In this document: positions 9,764 through 19,309 of the stretch, in pieces | Position numbering within the stretch: position 1 is the first letter of the stretch | How the letters are laid out: each line of letters opens with the position of its first letter | NCBI RefSeq assembly: GCF_008629675.1 | Contig: NZ_VWOX01000013.1 | Coordinates: forward strand, 153,475-217,474 | Length of the DNA stretch: 64,000 bases | Source: Roseiconus nitratireducens | GTDB taxonomy: Bacteria > Planctomycetota > Planctomycetia > Pirellulales > Pirellulaceae | Direction of reading: 5' to 3' | Position numbers and translations under genes: made by a program | The notes under the pieces: model-generated | Database searches by the model: none | What the model was told of the DNA's origin: nothing | What the model saw: only the letters and a program-made list of their open reading frames with translations

Positions 9764-11023
9764 ATGTCTACCGTGACCGAAGCTCAAACCAAAGACCCGT
9801 ACTTCCAGACGCTGTTCGCCGAGCGGATCGGTGGCGCGAACTACGGAAAAAGCACCGAGATCTACAAGTTTGAAAAGATCAAGCGGGCCAAGCGTCGGGC
9901 ATTGCAGTCGCATCCCGATCGTCAATTGCTGGATTTCGGCATCGGTGAAAACGATTCGATGGCGGACGAATCGGTACGCCGCGTCATGCAGCAAGAGATC
10001 AACCAGCCGGAGAACCGTGGCTACGCCGACAACGGCGTGAAGGAATACAAGGACGCCGCCGCCAGGTTCATGAAGCGACGCTTCGGTGTGTCCCTGGATC
10101 CGGATACGCAAATCAATCACTGCATCGGCAGCAAGCCGGCCTACGCGATGCTGCCGGCATGTTTCATCAACCCGGGTGACGTGACGATGATGACGGTCCC
10201 CGGGTATCCGGTTGCCGGCACGCACACCCGTTACTACGGCGGTGAAGTGTTTCGCTTGCCGTTGCTGGCAGAGAATGATTTTCTGCCCGATTTGGACAGC
10301 GTGCCCGATGACATTTACCGGCGTACAAAGATGCTGGTACTGAACTATCCGAACTCGCCGACCGGACGTTTGGCAACGCCGGAGTTCTTTGCCAAGGCGA
10401 TCGCGCTGGCGAAGGAGAAAGAGTTCATCATCGTGCACGACGCCGCGCACATCCTGCTGACCTTTGACGGTCCGCCCACCAGCTTCCTGCAAGTGCCCGG
10501 AGCGATGGACGTCGGCGTGGAAGTCCATTCGATGAGCAAAGGTTACGACATGATCGGTTGGCGGATGGGATTCGTTGCCGGTCATGAGCGAATCGTCTCG
10601 GCGTTCGCTGACGTCAAGGACAACAGCGACAGTGGACAATTCATCGCGACGCAAAAGGCGGCGGCCGCGGCACTCGATGACGACTCGATCCCCGAGCGCA
10701 TCAATGCCAAGTACAAGCGTCGGATGGAGAAGCTGGTTGGTGTGTTGACCGAATGTGGCTTTGATTGCCAGATGCCGGGCGGAACGTATTTTCTGTACAC
10801 GCCCGCGCCGACCGGGACCGAATCGGGCGAGAAGTTTGACAAAGCCGAGGACGCGACTCGTTTTTTGATCGAAGAACTGGGTGTGGTGACCGTCCCGTGG
10901 GATGACGCCGGCTCGTATCTTCGCTTCAGCGTCACCTACGTCGCGGAAACCGAGGCGGACGAAGACGCGTTGATGGCGGAAACGAAGAAGCGTCTGAGTG
11001 AAGCCAGGTTCGTGACCGCCTGA
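9764..11023 (+). CDS. dapL: LL-diaminopimelate aminotransferase
   Basis: A fold-type I PLP aminotransferase converting tetrahydrodipicolinate directly to LL-diaminopimelate, the one-step route used by plants, Chlamydiae and many planctomycetes. Recognisable parts are GIGENDSM near residue 60, VPGYPVAGTHTRYYGG near 145-160, NYPNSPTGRLA near 194-204, the PLP-anchoring Asp in VHDAAH, and the Schiff-base Lys259 in SMSKGYDMIGWRMGF. The 419-residue length is typical. I chose the ATG at 9764 because the 13 residues from the upstream ATG at 9725 do not resemble the family N-terminus. Confidence 0.92.
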   Translation: MSTVTEAQTKDPYFQTLFAERIGGANYGKSTEIYKFEKIKRAKRRALQSHPDRQLLDFGIGENDSMADESVRRVMQQEINQPENRGYADNGVKEYKDAAARFMKRRFGVSLDPDTQINHCIGSKPAYAMLPACFINPGDVTMMTVPGYPVAGTHTRYYGGEVFRLPLLAENDFLPDLDSVPDDIYRRTKMLVLNYPNSPTGRLATPEFFAKAIALAKEKEFIIVHDAAHILLTFDGPPTSFLQVPGAMDVGVEVHSMSKGYDMIGWRMGFVAGHERIVSAFADVKDNSDSGQFIATQKAAAAALDDDSIPERINAKYKRRMEKLVGVLTECGFDCQMPGGTYFLYTPAPTGTESGEKFDKAEDATRFLIEELGVVTVPWDDAGSYLRFSVTYVAETEADEDALMAETKKRLSEARFVTA

Positions 11024-11062
11024 GCCCCTGTGCCAAGGCTCCGGGCTGCAGAATCGTTGGGC

Positions 11063-11323
11063 GGCTGGCGGAGCCAGCTTGCCGTGCGTTCCCGGGCGGG
11101 AGCCCGGGAACGAGAGTTGTGTTGAGCAACGCGCCCCCCTGGTTCCAAGGCTCCCGCCTTGGAACCGGCTGTCTGGCAGGCTCCGCCTGCCGCGTTTGAG
11201 AGCCAGCTATGCCGTGCGTTCCCGGGCGGTAGCTCGGGAACGAGAGTCACGGAGCAACCGCCCCCCTGGTTCCAAGGCTCCGGCCTTGGAACCGGCTGTC
11301 TGGTAGGCTCCGCCTGCCGCGTC
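11063..11323. repeat. Hairpin-rich intergenic repeat, two copies downstream of lnt
   Basis: Two copies (about 11063-11195 and 11200-11323, the second missing the first stem) of a ~135-bp unit built from perfect or near-perfect hairpins: GCTGGC-GGA-GCCAGC, TTCCCGGGC-GGGA-GCCCGGGAA, GGTTCCAAGGC-TCCC-GCCTTGGAACC and GGCAGGC-TCC-GCCTGCC. Copy 2 has point changes in two stems. The loops of the first and fourth hairpins (GGA/TCC) and of the second and third (GGGA/TCCC) are complementary. The pattern is REP/MITE-like; no associated transposase is in the window. Confidence 0.9.
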
Positions 11324-11342
11324 CGAGAACAATCACAACCCG

Positions 11343-13058
11343 TCAGGTCCTGGCCGACTTCCTCCGCCGGTAAAGCAACGGGCCGACAAACAGCACCGCG
11401 CAAAATCTGGCGGGCCAGTCGCCAAGAACCATCACCAGGCTGGTCCGACGGTCCAGACGGGGCGATGCGATCACCGACCCCGCGGCGCCTTGGGGTAACG
11501 CCTCGATCACCCTGCCGCAACTGTCGATCCAAGCCGTGGGGCCGTTGTTGGCAGCCGACAAGATGGGGCGGCGGCAAGCAACCGCCACCAACTGCGCGCA
11601 ACGTTGATGGTGCGTGATGATGCTGGAGTCATCGAACCAGCCGTCGTTGGTGACCGTCACGATCGCATCGGGGATCGAAGTCGTCGCGCCCAGGCGGCGG
11701 AGGTGATTGATTGCAACTCGCTCCACGGCCGTTTCGATGCAGATGTTGGGCGACACCTTCAAGTTGCCGATGTCGAATGCTTGCGGGCCGGGGCCGGGGG
11801 TCACTCCCAGTCCGTCTGGCACCCAGTTGCGAACCAAAGGCAGATGGGGAATCAACGGGACATACTCGCCGAACATCACCAAGTGCGTCTTCCCGTACCA
11901 CTGTTGCACCTCGCCCCGCTTGCCGATGTGCACGATCCCGCTGTAAACGCGGGGTGCATCGGAATAGTCGACGACGCCACAGCCGACCACCAAATCGGGC
12001 GCCGGAAGTGGCGGGTCGGCGGGACGGGATGGTTGCAACATCGCCTGCACCGCCGCGGCACGTTGTCGAAAGGCGTCACGTCGTTCCTGCACCAGCGCTT
12101 CAAACTCTTGTGGTCGCAGCCCCTGCTGCCTTGCGAGTTCCGCGTTTTTGCCGCCGATCATCCACGGCAGCGTGCCGGTAAACATCGATTCGGGCCAGAC
12201 CACCGCGTCGATCGATACGTCACTGTTGCGGACGGCTTCAATGGATTGCCGTGTGTAGGCGTCAAAAAGCTCAAGCTCCCGGGACGGATCCTGGCCGTAT
12301 TCGACCCGTTCATTGCGACCAATCAAAGCCAAGGTGGTGGTGGACGGATCCGTCGGCTGCTGCAGCCGGAAGCGACCATAAAGCAGGGTTGCCGATAACA
12401 GGATCGCGGCGACGGTCACCGAAAGGACCGGATGAGGCATCGGATGCGGCAGAGGTTCCGCCGATGAACTCCTCCGGCGGGACATCACCGCTTGCCAAGC
12501 CGTCAACAAGGCGACGTTGCACGCGACCAACACAAAGGAAACCGCGTAGCTTCCGCCTAGGTCGGCAATCTGAATCATGATCGGGACATCTGCCATCGTG
12601 TGCCCCAGCATCACGGCCGAGATTCCCGTCAACAGGTAGTTCCGCAGGCACTCCATGCCAACCCACAGGATCGGTGCGGCAACAATCATCGGAATGCCCT
12701 GACGCAATATCCGGCCCAGGGCGACCACGAACAGCACGGGGTAGACTGCCAGGTAGCCGGCCAAAGCCAGCCAGCACAAGTACATCGCCGGGTGCGCGTG
12801 ACGCAAACCTTGAAGGGTGAGCGCCCAGTAGGCGGCCACCGTGGCGTACAGCACCAGCATCTGTTTCCGGTGAGGCGCCGGTTCGGTCGAGGCGAGCAAG
12901 ATGGGAATCGCGGCGATGAACGCGATCGGCCACCAACCCAACGGCGGTTGGCTCAGCCAGGGAAGCAGTGCCGCCAAAATCGCGATGCACCACCAGCGTC
13001 GTCCCACGATGCGGGACGCTTGTTGCGGAGGTTCGGGTTGGGGGGCTGTGCTGGCCAT
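11343..13058 (-). CDS. lnt: Apolipoprotein N-acyltransferase
   Basis: Lnt transfers a fatty acid from phospholipid to the N-terminal Cys of lipoproteins in the inner membrane. The N-terminal ~240 residues have multiple membrane segments (for example RWWCIAILAALLPWL, WWPIAFIAAIPILLA), followed by a carbon-nitrogen hydrolase domain with the expected triad: Glu290 in VVWPESMFTG, Lys390 in YGKTHLVMFGEYVP and Cys440 in SPNICIETAVE. A last hydrophobic segment closes the protein. The reading frame continues upstream through the hairpin repeats, but that part is not real: the ATG at 13058 gives a normal Lnt of 571 residues. The gene is flanked on both sides by the same repeat family. Confidence 0.92.
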   Translation of the reverse strand: MASTAPQPEPPQQASRIVGRRWWCIAILAALLPWLSQPPLGWWPIAFIAAIPILLASTEPAPHRKQMLVLYATVAAYWALTLQGLRHAHPAMYLCWLALAGYLAVYPVLFVVALGRILRQGIPMIVAAPILWVGMECLRNYLLTGISAVMLGHTMADVPIMIQIADLGGSYAVSFVLVACNVALLTAWQAVMSRRRSSSAEPLPHPMPHPVLSVTVAAILLSATLLYGRFRLQQPTDPSTTTLALIGRNERVEYGQDPSRELELFDAYTRQSIEAVRNSDVSIDAVVWPESMFTGTLPWMIGGKNAELARQQGLRPQEFEALVQERRDAFRQRAAAVQAMLQPSRPADPPLPAPDLVVGCGVVDYSDAPRVYSGIVHIGKRGEVQQWYGKTHLVMFGEYVPLIPHLPLVRNWVPDGLGVTPGPGPQAFDIGNLKVSPNICIETAVERVAINHLRRLGATTSIPDAIVTVTNDGWFDDSSIITHHQRCAQLVAVACRRPILSAANNGPTAWIDSCGRVIEALPQGAAGSVIASPRLDRRTSLVMVLGDWPARFCAVLFVGPLLYRRRKSART

Positions 13059-13129
13059 GGGCCCAATCCTAGCGAATCGGCTCGTTGCAGCGGTATCGGA
13101 GTTTTGGAGCGTTGACGGGTGCGGTGCCG

Positions 13130-13481
13130 GGGGCTGGCGGAGCCAGCTTTCAGTGCGTTCCCGGGCGGGAGCCCGGGAACGAGAGATGTGTTGAGCAACT
13201 CGCCCCCTCCTGGTTCCAAGACTCCCGCCTTGGAACCGGCTGTCTTGCAGGCTCCGCCTGTTGGGCTGGCGGAGCCAGCGTGCAGTGCGTTGCCGGGCGG
13301 GAGCCCGGGAACGAGAGATGTGTTGAGCAACGCGCCCCCCCCTGGTTCCAAGGCTCCCGCCTTGGAACCGGCTGTCTTGCAGGCTCCGCCTGCCGCGTTT
13401 GAGACGCGAGTCGTCGAGACCTGGAGGGGGCTGGCGGAGCCAGCCTGCCGTGCGTTCCCGGGCGGGAGCCCGGGAACGAGT
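13130..13481. repeat. Hairpin-rich intergenic repeat, two full copies and one partial, upstream of lnt
   Basis: Copies at about 13130-13258 and 13265-13395 repeat the four-hairpin unit seen at 11063-11323 in the same orientation; a third partial copy (13430-13481) carries only the first two hairpins. Between two of them sits the head-to-tail junction CCTGTTGGGCTGGCGGAGCC. They separate lnt from the divergent Ser/Thr kinase gene, so they lie in or next to the promoter region of both genes. Confidence 0.9.
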
Positions 13482-13554
13482 GGGTGCAGAGTTGGACGCC
13501 GGCTCGCTAGAATGAACGCTCCCGCAGCCTCCTCTTCCTTTTTGCCGTTGCCAC

Positions 13555-15420
13555 ATGAAGCCTCCTGAATTCCTCGGCCCGTACCGGATCGGCGAAACCC
13601 TCGGTCGTGGCGGCATGGGGACCGTGTACCAGGCCCGACATGAAAAATCGGGCGAACAGGTGGCCGTCAAGCTGATCGCCACCCAGGTCTCCGACGAAAT
13701 GCGGTTCCGACGCCGTTTTCACGCGGAGATCGAAACACTCAAACGGCTCAAGCATCCCAACATTGTGCGGCTGATCGGCTACGGCGAAGAGCAGGGGATG
13801 CTGTTCTACTCGATGGAATTCGTCGACGGTGAAACCGTTCAGGACATGATCCGGAGAGACAAACGGATCCCTTGGAAGCAGTCGTTGGATATCGCGATCC
13901 AGGTCTGTGGGGCGCTGAAGCACGCGCACGACTTTGGCGTGATTCATCGAGATTTGAAACCGGCCAACCTGATCGTCCAAAAGGACGGGACGGTGAAGCT
14001 GGTCGACTTTGGAATCTCCAAGATTTTCGGCCATGACCAGACCGCCCTGGGATCGGTGATGGGCACGGCCGACTACATGGCGCCGGAGCAGGCCGGGGAC
14101 GGGGGAATCACGCCGCGGACGGATTTGTACGCGCTCGGTTGTGTCCTCTACGCGATGCTCGCCGGACGTCCGCCCTTCCGCGGCAAGAGCGTCACGGAAG
14201 TCATTTCGGCGCTGAAGTTCAAGGAGGCGGTTCCGCTGGACATGGTGGATCCGGATTTGCCGGAAGACATCGTTCAGATTGTGGACGAGTTGTTGGCCAA
14301 ATCACCGGACCAGCGGCCGCCAACGGCGCTGGCCGTGATGAACCGGCTCAAAGCGATGCGTGGCGGACTGGACCGAATGCAGACGTTGCAGGAGGGATCC
14401 GGTGGCGCGGGCGGGGCCAGTCACGACACGGCATTCGTGTCACCGGCGGAACAGGCAGACGATGAATCCCGCGGCGGCCGGCAGCCCTATGGCGACACCC
14501 TGGAGAGCATGCCGCAGCCGGGACACGAAGCCACCGACATCTCCCAGATCAATCCGTCCGCGGGAACGATCAAGACCGAAGGGCGCGGCGGCGATCGGGT
14601 CACCGCAGTTGGGACGGCCGCCACCGAGCATCGCAGGCCCCGTGAGACGGGACCGAGAATGGCGGAGCCGATCGGACAGACTCACTTTCAGACGGTCACG
14701 GAGGGCGACGTTCGCGAAGGCCATTTTGCCTCGTCGTCCGAGCAGAGTGAAAGCGACACGATGCGTGCCTTGTCGATCGTCGCGATCACGGTCGCGTTGC
14801 TTGCGGGCATCATCTTTTTGGCCGTTTCGCTGCGCGGCCCCGATGCCGACGAATTGCTGGCCCGCATCGACCAACGCGACCGGCAGAGCGAGTCCTACGA
14901 GTTCGAGAATGACCTGGAATCCTTTTTGAAACTGTTCCCCGATCACCCTCGGGCCGAAGAAATGCGGCGGTTGCAAACCGAACAGCGGGTCGAAAGTGTC
15001 ATTCGTCGATTGAAATTGAAAGACAAACTTCGGATGGACGAGAGCCCGCTGTATGAGCAGGCGTTCCTGGAGGCGATGTCTTTACGGCAAAGCGACCCAC
15101 AGCAGTCCGTCGAGAAACTTCGGCATTGGATCAACGTCTTTCATGACCCCTCCATTGCCGCCGACGATGAACGCACCGAATTGACCGAGTTGGCGCAATT
15201 CGAAGCGGAGCGTTTGGATCAACTTGCGGCGACCGCACCGGGTGGTGGCCGAGATGCTCGCGTGGCGGAATTGATGCAACGCATCGACGACGCCCAAAGT
15301 TTGCCGGAACCGAAACAACGCAAACTGCTCGAAAGCATCATCACGCTGTACGAAGACCAGCCCTGGGCCGAGGACGCACTGCAGCGTGCGCGGGAACAAT
15401 TGGAGCAACTCGGATCCTGA
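13555..15420 (+). CDS. Membrane-anchored serine/threonine protein kinase
   Basis: A PknB/Hanks-type kinase domain fills residues ~10-275: glycine loop LGRGGMGTVY (16-25), catalytic Lys39 in VAVKL, HRDLKPAN with Asp133, DFG at 151-153, and the APE-type MAPEQA. A Ser/Gly/Glu-rich linker follows, then one membrane helix (about residues 403-425, ALSIVAITVALLAGIIFLAV) and a ~195-residue, charged, largely helical extracytoplasmic or periplasmic region with TPR-like spacing. No PASTA domains are present, so the sensed signal is unknown. The gene is divergent from lnt across the repeat cluster. Confidence 0.92.
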   Translation: MKPPEFLGPYRIGETLGRGGMGTVYQARHEKSGEQVAVKLIATQVSDEMRFRRRFHAEIETLKRLKHPNIVRLIGYGEEQGMLFYSMEFVDGETVQDMIRRDKRIPWKQSLDIAIQVCGALKHAHDFGVIHRDLKPANLIVQKDGTVKLVDFGISKIFGHDQTALGSVMGTADYMAPEQAGDGGITPRTDLYALGCVLYAMLAGRPPFRGKSVTEVISALKFKEAVPLDMVDPDLPEDIVQIVDELLAKSPDQRPPTALAVMNRLKAMRGGLDRMQTLQEGSGGAGGASHDTAFVSPAEQADDESRGGRQPYGDTLESMPQPGHEATDISQINPSAGTIKTEGRGGDRVTAVGTAATEHRRPRETGPRMAEPIGQTHFQTVTEGDVREGHFASSSEQSESDTMRALSIVAITVALLAGIIFLAVSLRGPDADELLARIDQRDRQSESYEFENDLESFLKLFPDHPRAEEMRRLQTEQRVESVIRRLKLKDKLRMDESPLYEQAFLEAMSLRQSDPQQSVEKLRHWINVFHDPSIAADDERTELTELAQFEAERLDQLAATAPGGGRDARVAELMQRIDDAQSLPEPKQRKLLESIITLYEDQPWAEDALQRAREQLEQLGS

Positions 15421-15516
15421 ACCGTCTCCGCGGGACGTGTCGCTACAAACGAAACCCCACCGTGCGAGTCTGTTCCCGCGTTGCGAGTCTGTCCCTGCAA
15501 GGCGGTCCAGCGGGAA

Positions 15517-16965
15517 TCAGTCCAGTGACAGCTCGCCCGCCCGGCCGGACGCCCACTGCCGCAGTCCTTCCAATCGCTGTTTTCCGCGTGCGTAGTACGT
15601 CTCGTCCAGCGTGGCGAGGTGTCGCTCGGCTTGTTCGCGGTAGCGGGCCATTGCCTTCTCGGTCATCGCGATGCCGAAGTCTCGGGCAAACGCAGTGGCC
15701 AATTGTTCTCCGATTTCCTGGTGACCGTTCACCGTCGGATGCACGTGATCGACGAATTGAGACGGATCGGCCAAACCGTCGGGTAACGGGCGGCCGGCCG
15801 CATCACTGCGGTCAAACAGATGATCGCAGCGAATCAGCGTCAGGCCCGGCTGGTCGCCGAGTTGCTCGACCTGCTGCAAAATCGGTGTCGTCGCACGCAG
15901 GGGACAAACGTCATCGTCACGAGCGGCGATCAGGTGTTCGGCGGCCAGGCTGGAATTGCCACGGTCCCAGTGCAGCTTCCCGGCGATGTAGTGGGCCCCG
16001 GCGTGGTGAGGATCAATCGCCAAGCATTCTTTGCAGGCGGCCAGTCGTGCAGCGTCGGTCGATTCGCCGTCACAAGCGCGGCTCCAGGCCTGGTCGAAGC
16101 GTTGCCGGTCGATTTCGCCCGGCGGCAAGGATTGGATTTTGATCGGCGGCGTGTTGACGCAGTCGCTGGTCGGAACGCACAGGTACAACGGCACGCCCGC
16201 AGCCTGACAGGCTTGAACCATGCGGCGCAGATTGATCGCAAAGTGTTCCACGACGGCCCGCCGCCAAGCTTCGTCTCGGACATAAAGTTCTAAACCCCCG
16301 GGCTGGTCCAAGCGAGTGGATACTTCCTGGGGAAGGTCTTCGGTGTCCGGTCGCCCACGCAGCGTCTGGCGGATCGCCGCAACCAGACGCAGCTGATTTC
16401 CCATCCGGCTGAACCATGAGGGGGGCTTTGAAAGCGTGGCGTAACTACGCTCCTCCAAGAACTCGTTGTGTCCGGTGTAGATCACAATCGCATCGGGTGC
16501 ATGCTGCAGCACTTCGCCAAGGATGCGGGCGACGCGGTAACTGGCGTACGACACGCCCCCGCAATTGACGACTTCATAGTGATGATCGAGATCGGCGGTT
16601 TGCAAGCGGAGTTCCATCCACTTGGCAAACGCCGTTTCGGTCGCGTAGGGTCGGCCTTGGACCGTCGAGCCTCCCAGGACGAAAACCCGTCGTGTGTCGG
16701 CCGGCTTTTGGATGGGGAATGAAGCCGGTTGAAAAAAATTTCGCCTGGAATCGGGGATTTCCCAGCGTTTTCCGTCCGCGGAAGGTTCAAACAATGGCGT
16801 CAGACGGCTGCTATCCAGAATCGGATCGTCGGCCAAATCCGAGGAGTCGACGGTCTGTGTCGCACGGAGGTACAGTTCACCGGCGACGAACGGAGAGATG
16901 GCCAGCAACACGGCGGCCAGTCGAAACCATCGGGTCCGCTTTGGCGGCGGTGTCGTTCGTCTCAC
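15517..16965 (-). CDS. SGNH/GDSL-type hydrolase with N-terminal membrane anchor
   Basis: After a single hydrophobic helix (WFRLAAVLLAISPFVAGELYL, about residues 13-33) comes an SGNH hydrolase core: FVLGGSTVQG with the nucleophile Ser, a Gly block in VVNCGGVSYASYRVARI, the Asn block in YTGHNEFLEER, and the C-terminal DHVHPTVNGHQEI supplying catalytic Asp and His. A TPR-like segment (CKECLAIDPHHAGAHYIAGK) precedes the last block. Such proteins are probable esterases or acetyl-ester hydrolases acting outside the cytoplasm; substrate unknown. The GTG at 16965 is chosen because GAGGAG lies about 10 bp upstream and because longer frames would run into the divergent aroK gene. Confidence 0.82.
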   Translation of the reverse strand: MRRTTPPPKRTRWFRLAAVLLAISPFVAGELYLRATQTVDSSDLADDPILDSSRLTPLFEPSADGKRWEIPDSRRNFFQPASFPIQKPADTRRVFVLGGSTVQGRPYATETAFAKWMELRLQTADLDHHYEVVNCGGVSYASYRVARILGEVLQHAPDAIVIYTGHNEFLEERSYATLSKPPSWFSRMGNQLRLVAAIRQTLRGRPDTEDLPQEVSTRLDQPGGLELYVRDEAWRRAVVEHFAINLRRMVQACQAAGVPLYLCVPTSDCVNTPPIKIQSLPPGEIDRQRFDQAWSRACDGESTDAARLAACKECLAIDPHHAGAHYIAGKLHWDRGNSSLAAEHLIAARDDDVCPLRATTPILQQVEQLGDQPGLTLIRCDHLFDRSDAAGRPLPDGLADPSQFVDHVHPTVNGHQEIGEQLATAFARDFGIAMTEKAMARYREQAERHLATLDETYYARGKQRLEGLRQWASGRAGELSLD

Positions 16966-17012
16966 GGCCGAAACACTCCTCAGGAAAACGCAATCGCGAA
17001 CAACAACCTTCA

Positions 17013-17573
17013 ATGACGTCACATCGAATTTACTTGATCGGGTATCGCGGAACCGGCAAAACGACCGTCGGAAAGATGATCGCGGAGCAAACGGGGGGAA
17101 CTTTCGTGGATCTGGACGCCGAGATCGAGCGGATCTCCAATCAGACCATCCAGGAGATCTTCCGAGATAGCGGAGAAGCGGTATTCCGTGACCGAGAAAC
17201 CGAATGTTTGACCACCGTGGCCGCCGATCAGGTGGGGACGGCGGACGCACCCCAGGTGGTCTCGTTGGGCGGTGGGGTGATTTTGCGTCCGCAGAATCGG
17301 GTGGTGATCGAGGAAACCGGCTGGTGTGTTTGCCTGACGGCGGCTGCCAAGACATTGGTCGATCGAATTTCACAGGACCGGACCACTTCGGACAAACGTC
17401 CCGCGTTGACGGATTTGTCGCCGGAACAAGAGGTGGCTCATCTGCTTTCCGAGCGAGACCCGCTGTATCGGGAGGCCGCGGACGTCTTGATCAGCACCGA
17501 CGGGAAAACGCCGCAGGCGGTGGCGGAAGAGATCATTCACTGCTGGCAATCCGGGGACGACCCGGCGAATTGA
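17013..17573 (+). CDS. aroK: Shikimate kinase
   Basis: Phosphorylates shikimate with ATP in the aromatic amino acid (chorismate) pathway. Visible are the P-loop GYRGTGKTT at residues 10-18, the Mg/shikimate-binding DLDAEIE, the FRDRETE segment with the substrate-binding Arg, the SLGGGVILR glycine loop and the lid-region Arg-rich RPAL and Y-R-E-A-A-D closing motif. At 186 residues it has usual length. The ATG at 17013 sits 47 bp from the divergent SGNH hydrolase start; a longer upstream frame overlaps that gene and is rejected. Confidence 0.92.
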   Translation: MTSHRIYLIGYRGTGKTTVGKMIAEQTGGTFVDLDAEIERISNQTIQEIFRDSGEAVFRDRETECLTTVAADQVGTADAPQVVSLGGGVILRPQNRVVIEETGWCVCLTAAAKTLVDRISQDRTTSDKRPALTDLSPEQEVAHLLSERDPLYREAADVLISTDGKTPQAVAEEIIHCWQSGDDPAN

Positions 17574-17795
17574 TCCGAGCCCTGCGGTGTGGCAATTTTT
17601 ACGCGAAACCGGTCTTTTGCCCTCTTCGCCCCAGTCGGTACGCTTTCCCAAAACATCTCGATTGCCGTACCGGCCGAAGCCACGCCTTGCGTCGGCTTGC
17701 CGTCGTTGCTTCTCGGATCCGGTCTCGATCCGAGATGGACGCATCGGTCGACGCGGATCGCACTTCATTGTCGTTGAATTTGAAAGGACGCCCCT

Positions 17796-18542
17796 GTGTT
17801 CATCGCTGCTTCCACCGAATGTTGGCCGGAACTTGACCTGCGAGAATCGATCGAGCTGCTCTCCGATCTGGAATTTGCCGCGATCGAGATTGCGCTGCAT
17901 GAAACGGGGAATGTCAAACCGAGCGAGTTGCTGGAGGACATGGACCGGTCGATCCAGCTGCTGCGGCACACGCATCGCTTGGATATTTCCGGATACAGTG
18001 TCCAATTGGGAACCACCGGGCCGGAGCACTACGACCAGTTCGCCAAGCTTAGTTGGCTGGCCAAGACCACCAAGGTGGTCACCATCACGGTCCCGTCAGC
18101 GGAGCAGGGGACACCGTTCAACGAAGAGGTCGAACACCTGCAGAAGCTGGTGGAAATCGGTGAAACCGAAGGCGTTCGCGTGGCGGTCAAGAGCCAATTG
18201 GGGTGTCTGAGCGAGGATCCGGATACGCTGATGGTGTTGTGCAACAATGTGGACGGGTTGGGGATCGCCTTGGATCCGAGCGTTTACATCACCGGTTCGG
18301 CGAAAGGGAAAAACCTGGACAACATTTTGAAATTTGTGTGCAACGTCCACCTGCGTGACACGCGCCCGGACGCCTTTCAGGTCAGCGTCGGGCAGGGGGA
18401 AGTCGATTACGGCAAATTGATCACGCAGTTGGAACGCGAGAAATACGATCGAGCGTTGACCGTCCACATGGCACCGCTGGAGGGCCTGGATCATCGTGTC
18501 GAACTGCGCAAATTGCGTCGATTGCTTGAAACCCTGGTGTAA
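17796..18542 (+). CDS. Sugar phosphate isomerase/epimerase-like TIM-barrel protein
   Basis: A 248-residue protein whose layout (MFIAASTECW start, FAAIEIALHE, VVTITVP, LGIALDPSVYI, VCNVHLRDTR, ALTVHM) fits the xylose-isomerase-like TIM-barrel family. Metal-ligand type Glu, Asp and His positions are visible in the barrel strands. Substrate cannot be assigned. GTG start at 17796 with AAAGGA about eight bases upstream. It is followed after 17 bp by the NUDIX hydrolase, so the two are probably co-transcribed. Confidence 0.8.
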   Translation: MFIAASTECWPELDLRESIELLSDLEFAAIEIALHETGNVKPSELLEDMDRSIQLLRHTHRLDISGYSVQLGTTGPEHYDQFAKLSWLAKTTKVVTITVPSAEQGTPFNEEVEHLQKLVEIGETEGVRVAVKSQLGCLSEDPDTLMVLCNNVDGLGIALDPSVYITGSAKGKNLDNILKFVCNVHLRDTRPDAFQVSVGQGEVDYGKLITQLEREKYDRALTVHMAPLEGLDHRVELRKLRRLLETLV

Positions 18543-18559
18543 TCGACGCGGGGATTCGC

Positions 18560-19309
18560 GTGGCCGAGCAACAAGACTCCTTGGGCTTTGAATCGCTCAG
18601 CGCGTTCGCCGCGGCGACTCGCCAGGCGCTGCAGACGTTGTCCGACTGTTGGCCAAAGCTGCGTCCCCACTCGCGGTTCGGACCCCGATTGGCGTATGGA
18701 CGCCATCGTGGACCGGCGCGGATCCACTCACGCGCCGCGGCGGTGGTGGCGATGCTCTATCCCCACGGCGATCGGGGTGAGTTGTGTCTGACGCTGACGC
18801 GTCGCCCGACCACGCTCAGCCATCACGGCGGCCAAATCTGTCTCCCCGGCGGCAAGATCGAAGACGGTGAGTCGGCCGACCAGGCGGCGTTGCGAGAGTT
18901 CCGCGAGGAGTTGGGCGTCGACCCGGGTGGGGTGGAAACGATCGGACGGTTGTCACCGATCTATGTGTTCGCCAGCGACAATCGTGTCGAAACGATCGTG
19001 TTACTCTCCCAGGGGCCGTGGAACCGCTGGGATCCCGATCCGGTGGAAGTGGACGAGGTGATCGAGATTCCGCTGACGGAACTGGTTCAGCCGGAGCGTT
19101 GGCGAGTTTGTTGTAAAAAACGGTCTCGAACCGGTAAGCGCGCCAGCGGTGACGGAGTATTCCACTTTGAATTCGGCTATCAGTCGCTGGAAGTTGCCGA
19201 TCTGGAAGGTCGTCGCCACGAAATCTGGGGGGCGACCGCGATCCTGATCGACGAGTTGGCCCGAGTTTTGCGTTCAGCAGTGAGCGCAGGGCCGAACTGC
19301 CAGACTTGA
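18560..19309 (+). CDS. NUDIX hydrolase, CoA-pyrophosphatase-like
   Basis: The NUDIX box spans residues ~97-120 (GGKIEDGES then REFREELGV), preceded by LSHHGGQICLPGG, the arrangement of the CoA diphosphatase subfamily (NudL/YeaB). Such enzymes cleave CoA or related nucleoside diphosphate derivatives to phosphopantetheine and 3',5'-ADP. Start is GTG at 18560, 17 bp after the previous gene. The substrate call is by subfamily resemblance only. Confidence 0.85.
   Translation: MAEQQDSLGFESLSAFAAATRQALQTLSDCWPKLRPHSRFGPRLAYGRHRGPARIHSRAAAVVAMLYPHGDRGELCLTLTRRPTTLSHHGGQICLPGGKIEDGESADQAALREFREELGVDPGGVETIGRLSPIYVFASDNRVETIVLLSQGPWNRWDPDPVEVDEVIEIPLTELVQPERWRVCCKKRSRTGKRASGDGVFHFEFGYQSLEVADLEGRRHEIWGATAILIDELARVLRSAVSAGPNCQT

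Noticed and set aside
13059..13682. Upstream extension of the lnt frame
   Set aside because: It translates the hairpin repeats (RAPARERTA-type peptides) and the normal Lnt N-terminus begins at 13058.
16692..17012. Long N-terminal extension of shikimate kinase
   Set aside because: It overlaps the divergent SGNH gene and lacks kinase similarity; the P-loop begins ten residues after the ATG at 17013.
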